Positions 1 through 10,193 of a stretch of DNA of 64,000 nucleotides are shown in pieces. Within the stretch, counting starts at the first letter, position 1, and every line of letters begins with the position of its first letter. Below the pieces are notes generated by a model that was not told where the DNA came from, did no database searches, and saw only the letters and a list, made by a program, of their open reading frames with translations. A program made the translations under genes and the position numbers. Source of the stretch: Bilifractor porci (GTDB lineage: Bacteria; Bacillota; Clostridia; Lachnospirales; Lachnospiraceae); the NCBI RefSeq assembly GCF_009696005.1, contig NZ_VUMV01000001.1:62001-126000 (forward strand), written 5' to 3'.

Positions 1-1163
1 TTGCCGGGACAAACGGAAAGGGCAGCATTGCCGCCTATCTTTCCGCTGCCCTGACACGGGCGGGATTCTGCACAGGCGTCTACACCTCCCCGGTTGTCTA
101 CACCTATGGGGAGCAGTTCCGGGTAAACGGGAAGATGATTTCCGGGGAACAGTACACAAAGCTGGCGGAGAAGATGAAAAGCGCCGTGACCCGGATGGAG
201 CGGCGCGGTCTTGTCTGTCCCTCTAATTTTGAACTGGAGACGGTTCTCGCCATTCTGTTCTTCTCGGAGCAGCACTGCGACTATTCCATTCTGGAGTGCG
301 GCATGGGCGGCAGGGACGACGCGACCAACGTGATTCCGGCGCCGGTCCTTGCTGTATTTGCCTCCATCAGCATGGATCACACGGAATTCCTGGGACAGAC
401 ACTCCCGGAAATAGCGTCCGTAAAGGCAGGGATTATCAAAAGAGGCTGCCTGGCAGCCGTAACCTCCGGCCAGCAGAAAGAGACGGAAGAGGTGCTGCAG
501 TCTGTCTGTGATTCTCTTGGGGTTCCTCTGGTAACCGGTCATCCGGAGCAGGCGGAGGTCCTGGACAATACCATAGACGGTCTGACCTTCCGGTACAAAG
601 ACCTGCTGTTTCACACGCCCCTTGCCGGAAGCTGTCAGGCGGAAAATGCGGTTACCGCCTTTGAGGCGCTGAAGATCCTGCAGAAAAAAGAACCGGAGCT
701 GACGGATGAGAAAATTCTGGAGGGAATTTCCGCGGCGGACTGGCACGGAAGATTTACCCGCATTGCGGAGCATCCGGATTTTGTTGTGGACGGTGCGCAT
801 AATCCTCGCGCGGCCGATATCCTGCGGCAGTCTGTCCTGGAATGCTATCCGGAAAGGCGCAGAATTTTTATTCTGGGCGTTTTCGCGGATAAAGATTACC
901 GGGAGGTGATCCGCAGGACCTGCGATCTGGCGGATGTCCTTCTCTGTGTGGAAACACCGGACAATGAGAGGGCACTCCCGGCGGAAAAACTTGCCGAAGC
1001 CGCCGCGGAAATTTTTCCGGAGAAAACGATTCTAGCGGAAAAGAGTATCCCGGACGCGGTCAGGCGGTCTTTTGCCCTTGCCGGCCCGGATGACCTGATT
1101 CTTTCTTTCGGGTCACTCTCCAACATCGGTGAAATTACCGGTCTTATGAAACACTTTACATAG
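1..1163 (+). CDS. folC: FolC, folylpolyglutamate/dihydrofolate synthase (5' end outside window)
   Basis: Cytosolic Mur-ligase-like enzyme that adds glutamate to folates using ATP. The start lies upstream of the window and the frame is open from base 3. The first visible residues contain the P-loop GTNGKGS. GMGGRDDATN follows near base 300, a typical FolC Mg/ATP site, and VDGAHNP near base 790 marks entry to the C-terminal ligase domain. About 386 residues are visible, so only a short N-terminus (roughly 40 residues) is missing. It ends at TAG 1161-1163, directly before a hairpin terminator. Confidence 0.95.
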   Translation, partial: AGTNGKGSIAAYLSAALTRAGFCTGVYTSPVVYTYGEQFRVNGKMISGEQYTKLAEKMKSAVTRMERRGLVCPSNFELETVLAILFFSEQHCDYSILECGMGGRDDATNVIPAPVLAVFASISMDHTEFLGQTLPEIASVKAGIIKRGCLAAVTSGQQKETEEVLQSVCDSLGVPLVTGHPEQAEVLDNTIDGLTFRYKDLLFHTPLAGSCQAENAVTAFEALKILQKKEPELTDEKILEGISAADWHGRFTRIAEHPDFVVDGAHNPRAADILRQSVLECYPERRRIFILGVFADKDYREVIRRTCDLADVLLCVETPDNERALPAEKLAEAAAEIFPEKTILAEKSIPDAVRRSFALAGPDDLILSFGSLSNIGEITGLMKHFT

Positions 1164-1171
1164 GTTTTACA

Positions 1172-1199
1172 GGCGGAAAGCGTAGTTTTCCGCCGTTTT
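1172..1199 (+). terminator. Intrinsic terminator after folC
   Basis: Perfect 8-bp stem GGCGGAAA / TTTCCGCC with a 7-nt loop, followed by GTTTTC. It begins 9 nt after the folC stop. The U-run is short, so termination may be partial. Confidence 0.6.
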
Positions 1200-1200
1200 C

Positions 1201-1209
1201 TGATATACT
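1201..1209 (+). promoter_or_regulatory. Extended -10 promoter for pheA
   Basis: TGATATACT matches an extended -10 (TGnTATACT). No good -35 is visible because the upstream bases belong to the folC terminator hairpin. The predicted transcript starts about 15-20 nt before the pheA ATG at 1234. Confidence 0.45.
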
Positions 1210-1233
1210 TTGGATAGTACGGGAGCAGGAAGC

Positions 1234-2367
1234 ATGACAGAACTGGAAAAATACAGAGATCAGATTGACGCCATTGACCGGAAGATTGTCCGCCTTTTTC
1301 ACGAAAGAATGCAGGTGGTGGAAAAGGTGGCGGACTATAAAATCAAAAGCGGAAAATCTGTTTTCGATTCGCAGAGGGAACAGCAGAAGATCCGGACGCT
1401 GGGAGAACTCTGTGAAAATGATTTTGAAAAGCGGGCGGTGGTGGAAATTTTTGAACAGATTATGGCCATCAGCCGGAAAAAACAGTACCAGCTTCTGACA
1501 GAAAATGGAGTGACGCTCCCTGTCGATTATGCCTCCACGGAAAAGCTGCATTTTCATAATGCCAGGGTCGTCTTCCAGGGAGTGGAAGGCGCTTACAGCT
1601 TCGAGGCAATGAAAACCTTTTTTGACGACTCCATAGAAACCGCCCACGTCAGCACCTGGCGGGAGGCGATGGAGCTGCTTGCCCGGCATGAAATGGATTT
1701 TGGCGTCCTTCCAATCGAGAATTCCACCGCGGGAAGTGTTTCGGATATCTACGACCTTCTCCTGCACTACCACAACTATATTGTGGGAGAACAGACCATT
1801 AAAATTGACCATATGCTGATGGCGCTGCCCGGTACCAGGATGGAGGATATCAGAACGGTGTATTCTCATCCTCAGGGTCTTGCCCAGTGTTCCCCGTGGC
1901 TGGATAAAAACCATCCGGAGTGGACGCGCCGGCAGGTCCTGAACACCGCTATGGCCGCGGAAAAGGTGGCCAGAGAGGGACGCAGGGATCAGGCCGCGAT
2001 TGCCAGCCGCTCCGCGGCGGAGTATTTCGGCCTTCAGATTCTGCAGGAGGGAGGAATGTCCGCGGAAAAGAATTCCACCCGCTTTATTATCCTCTCTGCC
2101 CGCCGCTGCTTCGTCAAGGGCGCCAGAAAAATAAGCATCTGCTTCGGACTTCCGCATGCCTGCGGTACACTCTACAACATTCTGTCCCATTTTATCTTTA
2201 ACGGATTGAATATGTTCAAGATCGAATCCCGTCCGATTCCGGACCGGCCTTTTGAGTACCGCTTCTTTATCGACTTCGAGGGGAATCTTGCGGATCCGGC
2301 GGTCAAAAACGCTCTCCGGGGCATTCAGGCAGAGGCGGTGGATCTGCGCCTGCTCGGCAACTATTAA
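1234..2367 (+). CDS. pheA: PheA, bifunctional chorismate mutase / prephenate dehydratase
   Basis: Converts chorismate to prephenate and then phenylpyruvate, the committed route to phenylalanine. It has 377 residues: an all-helical chorismate mutase domain at about 1-88 (starting TELEKYRDQIDAIDRKIV), a dehydratase domain at about 110-285 beginning FQGVEGAYSFEA with the catalytic TRF at 282-284, and a C-terminal ACT domain containing the ESRPIP motif that binds phenylalanine for feedback inhibition. ATG 1234 is preferred over an in-frame TTG at 1210 because GGGAGCAGGA sits just upstream of it and the TTG would fall inside the promoter. Confidence 0.95.
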   Translation: MTELEKYRDQIDAIDRKIVRLFHERMQVVEKVADYKIKSGKSVFDSQREQQKIRTLGELCENDFEKRAVVEIFEQIMAISRKKQYQLLTENGVTLPVDYASTEKLHFHNARVVFQGVEGAYSFEAMKTFFDDSIETAHVSTWREAMELLARHEMDFGVLPIENSTAGSVSDIYDLLLHYHNYIVGEQTIKIDHMLMALPGTRMEDIRTVYSHPQGLAQCSPWLDKNHPEWTRRQVLNTAMAAEKVAREGRRDQAAIASRSAAEYFGLQILQEGGMSAEKNSTRFIILSARRCFVKGARKISICFGLPHACGTLYNILSHFIFNGLNMFKIESRPIPDRPFEYRFFIDFEGNLADPAVKNALRGIQAEAVDLRLLGNY

Positions 2368-2436
2368 CAGAAGATCCGGTTCATCCAGACACTCGCTGGT
2401 GTGCCGGACCATGCGATATACAAGGAGGAACGCAGG

Positions 2437-3987
2437 ATGGCAGTAACAAATTTTGCAGCCATTCACATCGGCAGCTACGATGTTTCGCTTGAAATTTATG
2501 AAATATCCAGAAAATCCGGCATTCACTGCATTGACCGTGTGGTTCATCACATGGAGCTGGGAAGGGATTCTTTTACCAACGGGAAAATCGGGCCGGATAT
2601 GCTGGATGAGCTCTGCACAGTCTTGAAGGATTTTGTCCACACGGCGTCGGCCTACCGGGTAAAGGAGATACGGACCATTGCCACCAGCGCCGTACGGGAA
2701 GCGCAGAATGACCTGTTTGTGCTCGGTAAAATTCAGCAGACGACCGGGCTGACCGTACAGATCCTGAGCAATTCCGAGCAGCGTTTCCTGAGCTACAAGG
2801 CCATTGCCTCCATGGAGACCCGGTTCAACGACATGATCCGGAAGGGAACGGTGATCGTAGATCTGGGAGGCGGAAGCGTTCAGATGTCTGTATTTGATAA
2901 CTCCGCCCTGATTACCACACAGAATCTGCGCATGGGAAGTCTGCGGATCCGGGAGCGCCTTCAGACGCTGGACTCTCTGACAACGGATTATGAAAAGATG
3001 ATCCGGCAGCTGATCCGCTATGACCTGAAGAGCTTCAAAAAAATGTATCTGAAGGACCGTAAGGTGGAGACCATCATCCTGAACGGCGATTTCCTGACGG
3101 AAATTCTTTTCAGCGGAAACAGGTACCGGGACCGCTCCGCGAGACTCCTGTCGCGGTCGGACTTTGAAATCTGGTACAAGAGCATTGTCGGCCTGTCGGA
3201 AGAGGAGCTGGCTGTCCGGTACGACCTCACCCCGGAGTTTGCCTCGCTGTTCCGTCCGTCCGCTGTCATCTATCATCAGATGGTGGAGGAGACAGACGCA
3301 TCCCTGATCTGGTTTCCGGGAACCCACCTGACCAGGGGCCTTGCCTACGAATTCGCGGATGAAAACAATCTCCTGAAAATGGCCCATAATTTCGGCAATG
3401 ATATTATTACGGCGGCCAGAAATATCGCGAAGCGCTATTCGGTCGGAAAGCCGCACATCGACAACATGGACCGGAACGCCCAGATTCTCTTTGATGCCAC
3501 CGAGTCGGTTCACGGCATGAAGTCCAGGGACCGCCTGCTGCTGCGCATCGCGGTCATGCTGCACGACGTCGGGAAGTACATCAGCTTCAACTATGTCAGC
3601 GAGAGCTCGTTCAACATTATCATGTCGAATGAAATTATCGGGCTTTCCCATGCGGAGCGCGAATGCATTGCCCTTTCCGCCAAGTATATGACGGTTCCCT
3701 TCCCGCAGTATGAGGAGCTGGTGCAGGAAACCAGCCTGAACCGGGAGCGGTACCTGAAGGTCGCCTACTTTGTCGCGATACTCCGTTACGTCAACGCGCT
3801 GGACAGAAGCCATATGCAGAAGATCCAGCATATGGAGGCAAAGCTGAAGGACCAGACCCTGCAGCTGCGGGTAACCGTGAATGAGGATTTTGTTCTGGAA
3901 AAGGGTCTGATCGGGGAAGAAGCGGAATTTTTCACAGATGTGTTCGGTCTTCGCCCGGAGATTAAAGTCAGTCGGGTCGTCGGCTGA
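2437..3987 (+). CDS. ppx: Ppx/GppA-type exopolyphosphatase with HD domain
   Basis: 516 residues. The N-terminal ASKHA-fold half carries ATSAVREAQN and DLGGGSVQMSV, and the C-terminal half is an HD domain (AVMLHDVGKY). The family hydrolyses terminal phosphates of polyphosphate or the pppGpp 5' phosphate. The gene sits 62 nt upstream of ppk, the classic polyphosphate turnover pair. ATG 2437 follows AAGGAGG; an in-frame GTG 36 nt earlier lacks a site. Odd feature: the first phosphate motif, normally IDxGSNS, reads IHIGSYD, so the usual Asp is His. Exopolyphosphatase and (p)ppGpp phosphatase cannot be told apart here. Confidence 0.9.
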   Translation: MAVTNFAAIHIGSYDVSLEIYEISRKSGIHCIDRVVHHMELGRDSFTNGKIGPDMLDELCTVLKDFVHTASAYRVKEIRTIATSAVREAQNDLFVLGKIQQTTGLTVQILSNSEQRFLSYKAIASMETRFNDMIRKGTVIVDLGGGSVQMSVFDNSALITTQNLRMGSLRIRERLQTLDSLTTDYEKMIRQLIRYDLKSFKKMYLKDRKVETIILNGDFLTEILFSGNRYRDRSARLLSRSDFEIWYKSIVGLSEEELAVRYDLTPEFASLFRPSAVIYHQMVEETDASLIWFPGTHLTRGLAYEFADENNLLKMAHNFGNDIITAARNIAKRYSVGKPHIDNMDRNAQILFDATESVHGMKSRDRLLLRIAVMLHDVGKYISFNYVSESSFNIIMSNEIIGLSHAERECIALSAKYMTVPFPQYEELVQETSLNRERYLKVAYFVAILRYVNALDRSHMQKIQHMEAKLKDQTLQLRVTVNEDFVLEKGLIGEEAEFFTDVFGLRPEIKVSRVVG

Positions 3988-4049
3988 GGGAACGCGCGGT
4001 TTTTAGAATATCCTGTGGCATGGAACCGGGAGACAAAAGGAGACAAACC

Positions 4050-6209
4050 ATGAAACCTGACCTGAAACTATTTGAAAAACCGGAATACTACTGGAACCGG
4101 GAGCTTTCCTGGATCCGTTTTGACGAGAGGGTGCTGCATGAAGCCATGGATGAATCGGTTCCCCTCTTCGAGAGGCTGAAATTCCTGAGCATCACATCCT
4201 CGAACCTGGATGAATTTTACATGGTCCGTGTCGCATCCCTGAAGGATATGACGCACTCGAATTACACACGGACAGATATTGCCGGCATGACCCCGGAGGA
4301 ACAGCTTGCCGAAATCTCCAGGGCGGCGCACCGCATGGTAAAGACGCAGTACGATACCTATGTGGACGCTGTCCTGCCCCGTCTGATGAATGTGGGCATC
4401 CATATTCTTCACCGGTATGAGAAGTTGACGGAGGCGCAGGCTGCCTATGTGGATTCCTATTTCGACGAGAGAATCTACCCGGTTCTGACGCCGATGGCTA
4501 TGGATTCCTCCCGGCCGTTTCCGCTGATCCGGAACAAAACGCTGAACATCGGCGCGCTGATCCAGAAGGTGGGAGAGACAAACCGGAGAAAACGGATGTT
4601 TGCCACTGTCCAGGTGCCTTCCGTCCTTCCGCGCTTTATTGAGCTGCCGGAAGAGAGCGGACAGAAAACACTGATTCTTCTGGAGCAGATCATCGAGAGA
4701 AACATGGAAAAGCTCTTCCTGGGGTATGAGGTCGTATGCGCCTATCCCTACCGTATTATGCGGAACGCGGAGCTGGGAATCGATGAGGACGAGGCTGCTG
4801 ACCTTCTGGTGGAGATCAAGAAGCAGCTGAAGAAGAGACAGTGGGGAGAGGTCATCCGCCTGGAGGTGGAGGACGGGATTGCCCCGGAGCTTCTGAATAT
4901 CCTCAAGGAAGAGCTTCAGGTCCAGGAGGATGATATTTTCTATATTCCGGGTCCGGTGGATCTTACTTTCCTGATGAAAGTTTACGGACTTCCGGGATTT
5001 GAGGATTATAAAATACCCGCCTACCAGCCCGCGGAGGTGCCTGCCCTGCAGAACGATGATGACATCTTTGCCAACATCCGGAAGGAGGATATTTTTCTGC
5101 ACCATCCCTACATGAGTTTCCAGCCGGTTGTGGATTTTGTGAAATCCGCGGCAAAGGATCCGAAGGTTCTGGCCATCAAGCAGACGCTCTACCGGGTGAG
5201 CGGCAATTCTCCCATTATCGCCGCGCTGGCGCAGGCGGCGGAGAACGGCAAACAGGTCACCGCGCTGGTGGAGCTGAAGGCCAGGTTTGATGAGGAGCAT
5301 AACATCGTCTGGGCCCAGAAACTGGAGAAAGCCGGATGCCACGTCATCTACGGGCTGGTCGGACTGAAGACTCACAGCAAGATTACCCTGGTGGTGCGCC
5401 AGGAGGAAGACGGCATCCGCCGGTATGTCCATCTGGGAACCGGCAATTACAACGATTCCACGGCAAAGCTCTATACGGACTGCGGCATCCTGACCTGTGA
5501 CGAGAGAATCGGGGAGGACGCTACTGCCGTGTTCAATATGATCTCCGGGTATTCCGAGCCGGATCGCTGGAACAGTCTTGTCGTCGCGCCTGTGTGGATG
5601 CGCAAGCGGTTCCTGTACCTGATCCAGAACGAGATCCGCTATGCCAGAGACGGGCAGGAAGCCTTTATCAAGGCGAAGATGAATTCCCTGTGTGACCAGG
5701 AAATTATCGCCGCCCTTTACAGCGCTTCCGCCGCCGGTGTAAAAATCGATCTGGTTGTCCGGGGAATCTGCTGCCTGAAAACCGGAATTCCAGGAGTCAG
5801 TGACAATATCCGGGTGCGTTCTATTGTCGGAAACTTCCTGGAGCATGCCAGAATTTTCTGGTTCCACAGCGGCGGCCGGGATGAGGTGTTCATGGGCAGC
5901 GCGGACTGGATGCCAAGAAATCTGGACAAGAGGGTGGAAATTGTATTTCCTTTGTACAATCCTTCTATTAAGAAAGAAGCGATGCTGATTCTGGAGAAGC
6001 AGCTGGCGGACACAGTAAAAGCATCTGAGCTTCAGCCGGACGGCACTTATCTGAAGAAAACAGGACCGGAGGTTATTCCTTTTAATTCACAGGATTATTT
6101 CTGCAGATATGCGGCCGAACAGGCGGGAAAGAAGAACCGGGAGGAGAAGGAAATGAGGACGTTTATCCCGGCGGAACCAGTCTCCTCAGACACGGAATAT
6201 TACTCATGA
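4050..6209 (+). CDS. ppk1: Polyphosphate kinase Ppk1
   Basis: Reversibly transfers the gamma phosphate of ATP to polyphosphate. It has 719 residues, normal for Ppk1. The N-terminal domain starts YYWNRELSWIRFDERVL. The catalytic phospholipase-D-like half has LKTHSK (His442, aligning with the autophosphorylated His of E. coli Ppk), GTGNYND, and a second histidine at FWFHSGG (His606). ATG 4050 follows AAAGGAG; an ATG 30 nt earlier has no ribosome site. Probably co-transcribed with ppx. Confidence 0.97.
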   Translation: MKPDLKLFEKPEYYWNRELSWIRFDERVLHEAMDESVPLFERLKFLSITSSNLDEFYMVRVASLKDMTHSNYTRTDIAGMTPEEQLAEISRAAHRMVKTQYDTYVDAVLPRLMNVGIHILHRYEKLTEAQAAYVDSYFDERIYPVLTPMAMDSSRPFPLIRNKTLNIGALIQKVGETNRRKRMFATVQVPSVLPRFIELPEESGQKTLILLEQIIERNMEKLFLGYEVVCAYPYRIMRNAELGIDEDEAADLLVEIKKQLKKRQWGEVIRLEVEDGIAPELLNILKEELQVQEDDIFYIPGPVDLTFLMKVYGLPGFEDYKIPAYQPAEVPALQNDDDIFANIRKEDIFLHHPYMSFQPVVDFVKSAAKDPKVLAIKQTLYRVSGNSPIIAALAQAAENGKQVTALVELKARFDEEHNIVWAQKLEKAGCHVIYGLVGLKTHSKITLVVRQEEDGIRRYVHLGTGNYNDSTAKLYTDCGILTCDERIGEDATAVFNMISGYSEPDRWNSLVVAPVWMRKRFLYLIQNEIRYARDGQEAFIKAKMNSLCDQEIIAALYSASAAGVKIDLVVRGICCLKTGIPGVSDNIRVRSIVGNFLEHARIFWFHSGGRDEVFMGSADWMPRNLDKRVEIVFPLYNPSIKKEAMLILEKQLADTVKASELQPDGTYLKKTGPEVIPFNSQDYFCRYAAEQAGKKNREEKEMRTFIPAEPVSSDTEYYS

Positions 6210-6270
6210 GAATGTTCAATTTTGTTCATTATTGAGGAGCCTTATTCACAAATGATTCATGGCAGCGGCA

Positions 6271-6299
6271 TTGACAAAGAAAAACGTATGACTTACAAT
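6271..6299 (+). promoter_or_regulatory. Consensus sigma-A promoter for ilvN-ilvC
   Basis: TTGACA (6271-6276), exactly 17 bp, then TACAAT (6294-6299): a near-perfect vegetative promoter. The predicted start near 6306 leaves a leader of about 65 nt before ilvN. No T-box or attenuator hairpin is evident in so short a leader. Confidence 0.85.
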
Positions 6300-6372
6300 A
6301 CGTAACAGCTTCGGGGATTGTATACAAGATTTATCAGTCAGCATTCCCGCAAGCCCACTTGTGAGGTAGGAT

Positions 6373-7991
<1,619 letters not shown>

Positions 7992-8021
7992 GCTTTTCTC
8001 GCGCTCAGTTCCGCGATTGAC

Positions 8022-8054
8022 AGGGGGCTTCCGGGAAACCGGGGCTCCCTTTTC
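8022..8054 (+). terminator. Terminator after ilvC
   Basis: Stem of about 12 bp with some G-U pairs (AGGGGGC...GGGCTCCCT around a GAAA tetraloop) followed by TTTT, 30 nt after the ilvC stop. Confidence 0.7.
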
Positions 8055-8413
8055 TGTACTGGCCCGGCTTCACCGGAAGGCATGCGGGGCCTTCCGCCTG
8101 CTTCCGGCACTCTGCATTGTGCCGCTGTCCGAAGGGGATGGCGTTTTGGCTGCTGTCGGCGTCTGCCGTGCGGCACTCTTGCACGTCGGGCAGCGGGCCG
8201 ATATAATGATGCCAGGGTTAAAAGATATTTTGAACCCAAAGGACTACAGTGTTATCCGGTTTTCCCGTGCCGCTTATGCGCCGCAAAAGCGCCCATGACG
8301 CGGCGCGCCAGCAAGTATCTCCGCCACCGGTGTGCAGACATGCGCGGTGTCGGACTTTAGACACTGTGTTCAGGTCATAGAAAGAAAACAGATTTCAAGG
8401 AGGAATTTTCAGG
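8055..8413 (+). other. Gene-free GC-rich stretch and leuC leader
   Basis: No gene is supported between the ilvC terminator and leuC. Bases 8055-8178 hold nothing recognisable. A promoter lies at 8179-8207, and about 200 nt of leader follow. The leader contains a hairpin at 8214-8236 (GGGTT/AACCC plus AAAA/TTTT with one bulged G) and a GC-rich imperfect hairpin around 8270-8305 (GCCGC...GCGGC). No T-box consensus and no leucine-rich leader peptide was found. AAGGAGG near 8398 serves leuC. Confidence 0.5.
8179..8207 (+). promoter_or_regulatory. Sigma-A promoter for leuCD
   Basis: TTGCAC (8179-8184), 17 bp, TATAAT (8202-8207). The predicted start near 8214 coincides with the first leader hairpin and gives a 5' untranslated region of about 200 nt, long enough for regulation. 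Confidence 0.75.
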
Positions 8414-9679
8414 ATGGGAATGACAATGACTCAGAAGATCCTGGCGCATGCCGCGGGTCTTGATTTCGTGGAGCCCGGTCAGCTGATCGAGGCAAAGCTG
8501 GATCTGGTACTGGGAAACGATATCACGACACCGGTTGCCATTCACGAGATGGAGCGGTTCAAAAAGCAGCAGGTCTTTGACCGGGACAAAATTGCCCTGG
8601 TAATGGATCACTTTATCCCGAATAAGGATATCAAATCGGCGGAGCACTGCAAGCAGGTCCGGGAGTTTTCCCATAAGTATGACATCACGAACTATTTTGA
8701 TGTCGGACAGATGGGCATCGAGCATGCCCTTCTTCCGGAAAAAGGACTGGTTGTCGCAGGAGATGTGGTTATCGGCGCGGATTCCCATACCTGTACCTAC
8801 GGCGCATTGGGTGCCTTCTCCACCGGGGTGGGAAGCACAGACATGGCCGCCGGAATGGCTACCGGCAAGGCATGGTTCAAGGTGCCTTCCGCTATCAAAG
8901 TTGTCCTGACCGGGAAGCCCGGAAAATGGGTAAGCGGCAAGGATGTGATCCTTCACCTGATCGGTGAAATCGGTGTGGACGGCGCGCTGTATAAATCGCT
9001 GGAATTTACCGGGGACGGGGTGGCCAGTCTCTCCATGGATGACCGCCTGACCATTGCCAACATGGCCATCGAAGCCGGAGGAAAGAACGGAATTTTCCCG
9101 GTGGATGAGAAAACCGTCTCTTATCTGAAGGAACATTCCTCCCGGCCGTATCAGGTTTTTGAGGCGGACGCGGACGCGTCCTATGAGAAAACCGTTACCA
9201 TTGATCTTTCGGAGCTGAAGCCGACCGTTTCGTTCCCGCATCTTCCGGAAAACACAAAGACGATTGACGAAGTGGGAGAGATCCCGATTGACCAGGTTGT
9301 CATCGGCTCCTGTACCAACGGGAGAATTCAGGATCTCCGGGAAGCGGCGGAAATCCTGAAGGGACGCAAGGTGGCAAAGGATCTCCGCTGCATTGTCATT
9401 CCGGCCACGCAGAAGATTTATCTTCAGGCTCTGGAGGAAGGGCTGATCCGCACATTTATCGAGAGCGGCGCTGTTGTCAGCACGCCTACCTGCGGTCCCT
9501 GCCTGGGCGGTTACATGGGCATACTGGCCGCGCACGAGCGCTGCGTCTCCACGACCAACCGGAATTTTGTGGGAAGAATGGGAGATGTGACTTCCGAAAT
9601 TTATCTTGCGAGCCCCGCTGTCGCGGCGGCCAGCGCCGTAACCGGAAAAATCAGCGCACCGTCCGAGCTTGGATTATAA
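8414..9679 (+). CDS. leuC: LeuC, 3-isopropylmalate dehydratase large subunit
   Basis: Aconitase-superfamily [4Fe-4S] enzyme that, with LeuD, interconverts 2- and 3-isopropylmalate in leucine synthesis. The 421-residue length is that of the shorter archaeal/clostridial HacA/LeuC class. Cluster cysteines appear in GSCTNGR and [10 protein letters not shown]. Other family motifs are DHFIPNKD and [22 protein letters not shown] 8414 follows AAGGAGGA. leuD begins 13 nt after the stop. leuA and leuB are absent. Confidence 0.95.
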   Translation: MGMTMTQKILAHAAGLDFVEPGQLIEAKLDLVLGNDITTPVAIHEMERFKKQQVFDRDKIALVMDHFIPNKDIKSAEHCKQVREFSHKYDITNYFDVGQMGIEHALLPEKGLVVAGDVVIGADSHTCTYGALGAFSTGVGSTDMAAGMATGKAWFKVPSAIKVVLTGKPGKWVSGKDVILHLIGEIGVDGALYKSLEFTGDGVASLSMDDRLTIANMAIEAGGKNGIFPVDEKTVSYLKEHSSRPYQVFEADADASYEKTVTIDLSELKPTVSFPHLPENTKTIDEVGEIPIDQVVIGSCTNGRIQDLREAAEILKGRKVAKDLRCIVIPATQKIYLQALEEGLIRTFIESGAVVSTPTCGPCLGGYMGILAAHERCVSTTNRNFVGRMGDVTSEIYLASPAVAAASAVTGKISAPSELGL

Positions 9680-9692
9680 GGAGGAACCGATC

Positions 9693-10181
9693 ATGCAGGC
9701 AGAAGGAAAAGTTTTTAAGTACGGCGATAATGTAGATACGGATGTAATTATACCTGCCAGATATCTGAATTCCTCGGATCCGAAGGATCTGGCGGCACAC
9801 TGTATGGAGGATATTGACAAAGACTTTATCCGGAATGTGAAAAAGGGCGATATCATTGTCGCCGCAAAAAACTTCGGATGCGGGTCCTCCAGGGAGCACG
9901 CGCCCATTGCCATAAAGGCTGCCGGCGTGAGCTGTGTGATTGCGGAGACATTTGCCAGGATTTTCTACCGCAATGCCATCAACATCGGGCTTCCCATCAT
10001 TGAATGTCCGGAGGCTGCCAGAGAGATTCAGGCCGGCGACGAGGTAAAGGTTGATTTTGATTCCGGCACCATTTACGACGTAACCAGAAACACCAGCTAC
10101 AGGGGACAGGCTTTCCCGCCGTTTATGCAGAAAATTATCTCTGCGGGCGGACTGGTCAACTATATTAACGAGGAAAACTGA
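9693..10181 (+). CDS. leuD: LeuD, 3-isopropylmalate dehydratase small subunit
   Basis: 162-residue swivelling-domain partner of LeuC. It has the signature [10 protein letters not shown] near the N-terminus and [12 protein letters not shown], which contacts substrate. ATG 9693 lies just after AAGGAGG, whose first bases overlap the leuC stop region; an upstream in-frame TTG overlapping leuC is rejected. The radical SAM gene follows after 12 nt, so it may share this transcript. Confidence 0.95.
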   Translation: MQAEGKVFKYGDNVDTDVIIPARYLNSSDPKDLAAHCMEDIDKDFIRNVKKGDIIVAAKNFGCGSSREHAPIAIKAAGVSCVIAETFARIFYRNAINIGLPIIECPEAAREIQAGDEVKVDFDSGTIYDVTRNTSYRGQAFPPFMQKIISAGGLVNYINEEN

Positions 10182-10193
10182 CAGGAGGATGCT

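Noticed and set aside
1156-3831. 891-codon open frame on the minus strand opposite pheA and ppx
   Set aside because: Antisense to two clear genes in a GC-rich, codon-biased region; the protein shows no motif and there is no ribosome site.
8214-8413. T-box or leader-peptide attenuator for leucine
   Set aside because: The conserved T-box antiterminator sequence is missing, no terminator precedes leuC, and the only small frame starts inside the -10 element and is not leucine-rich.
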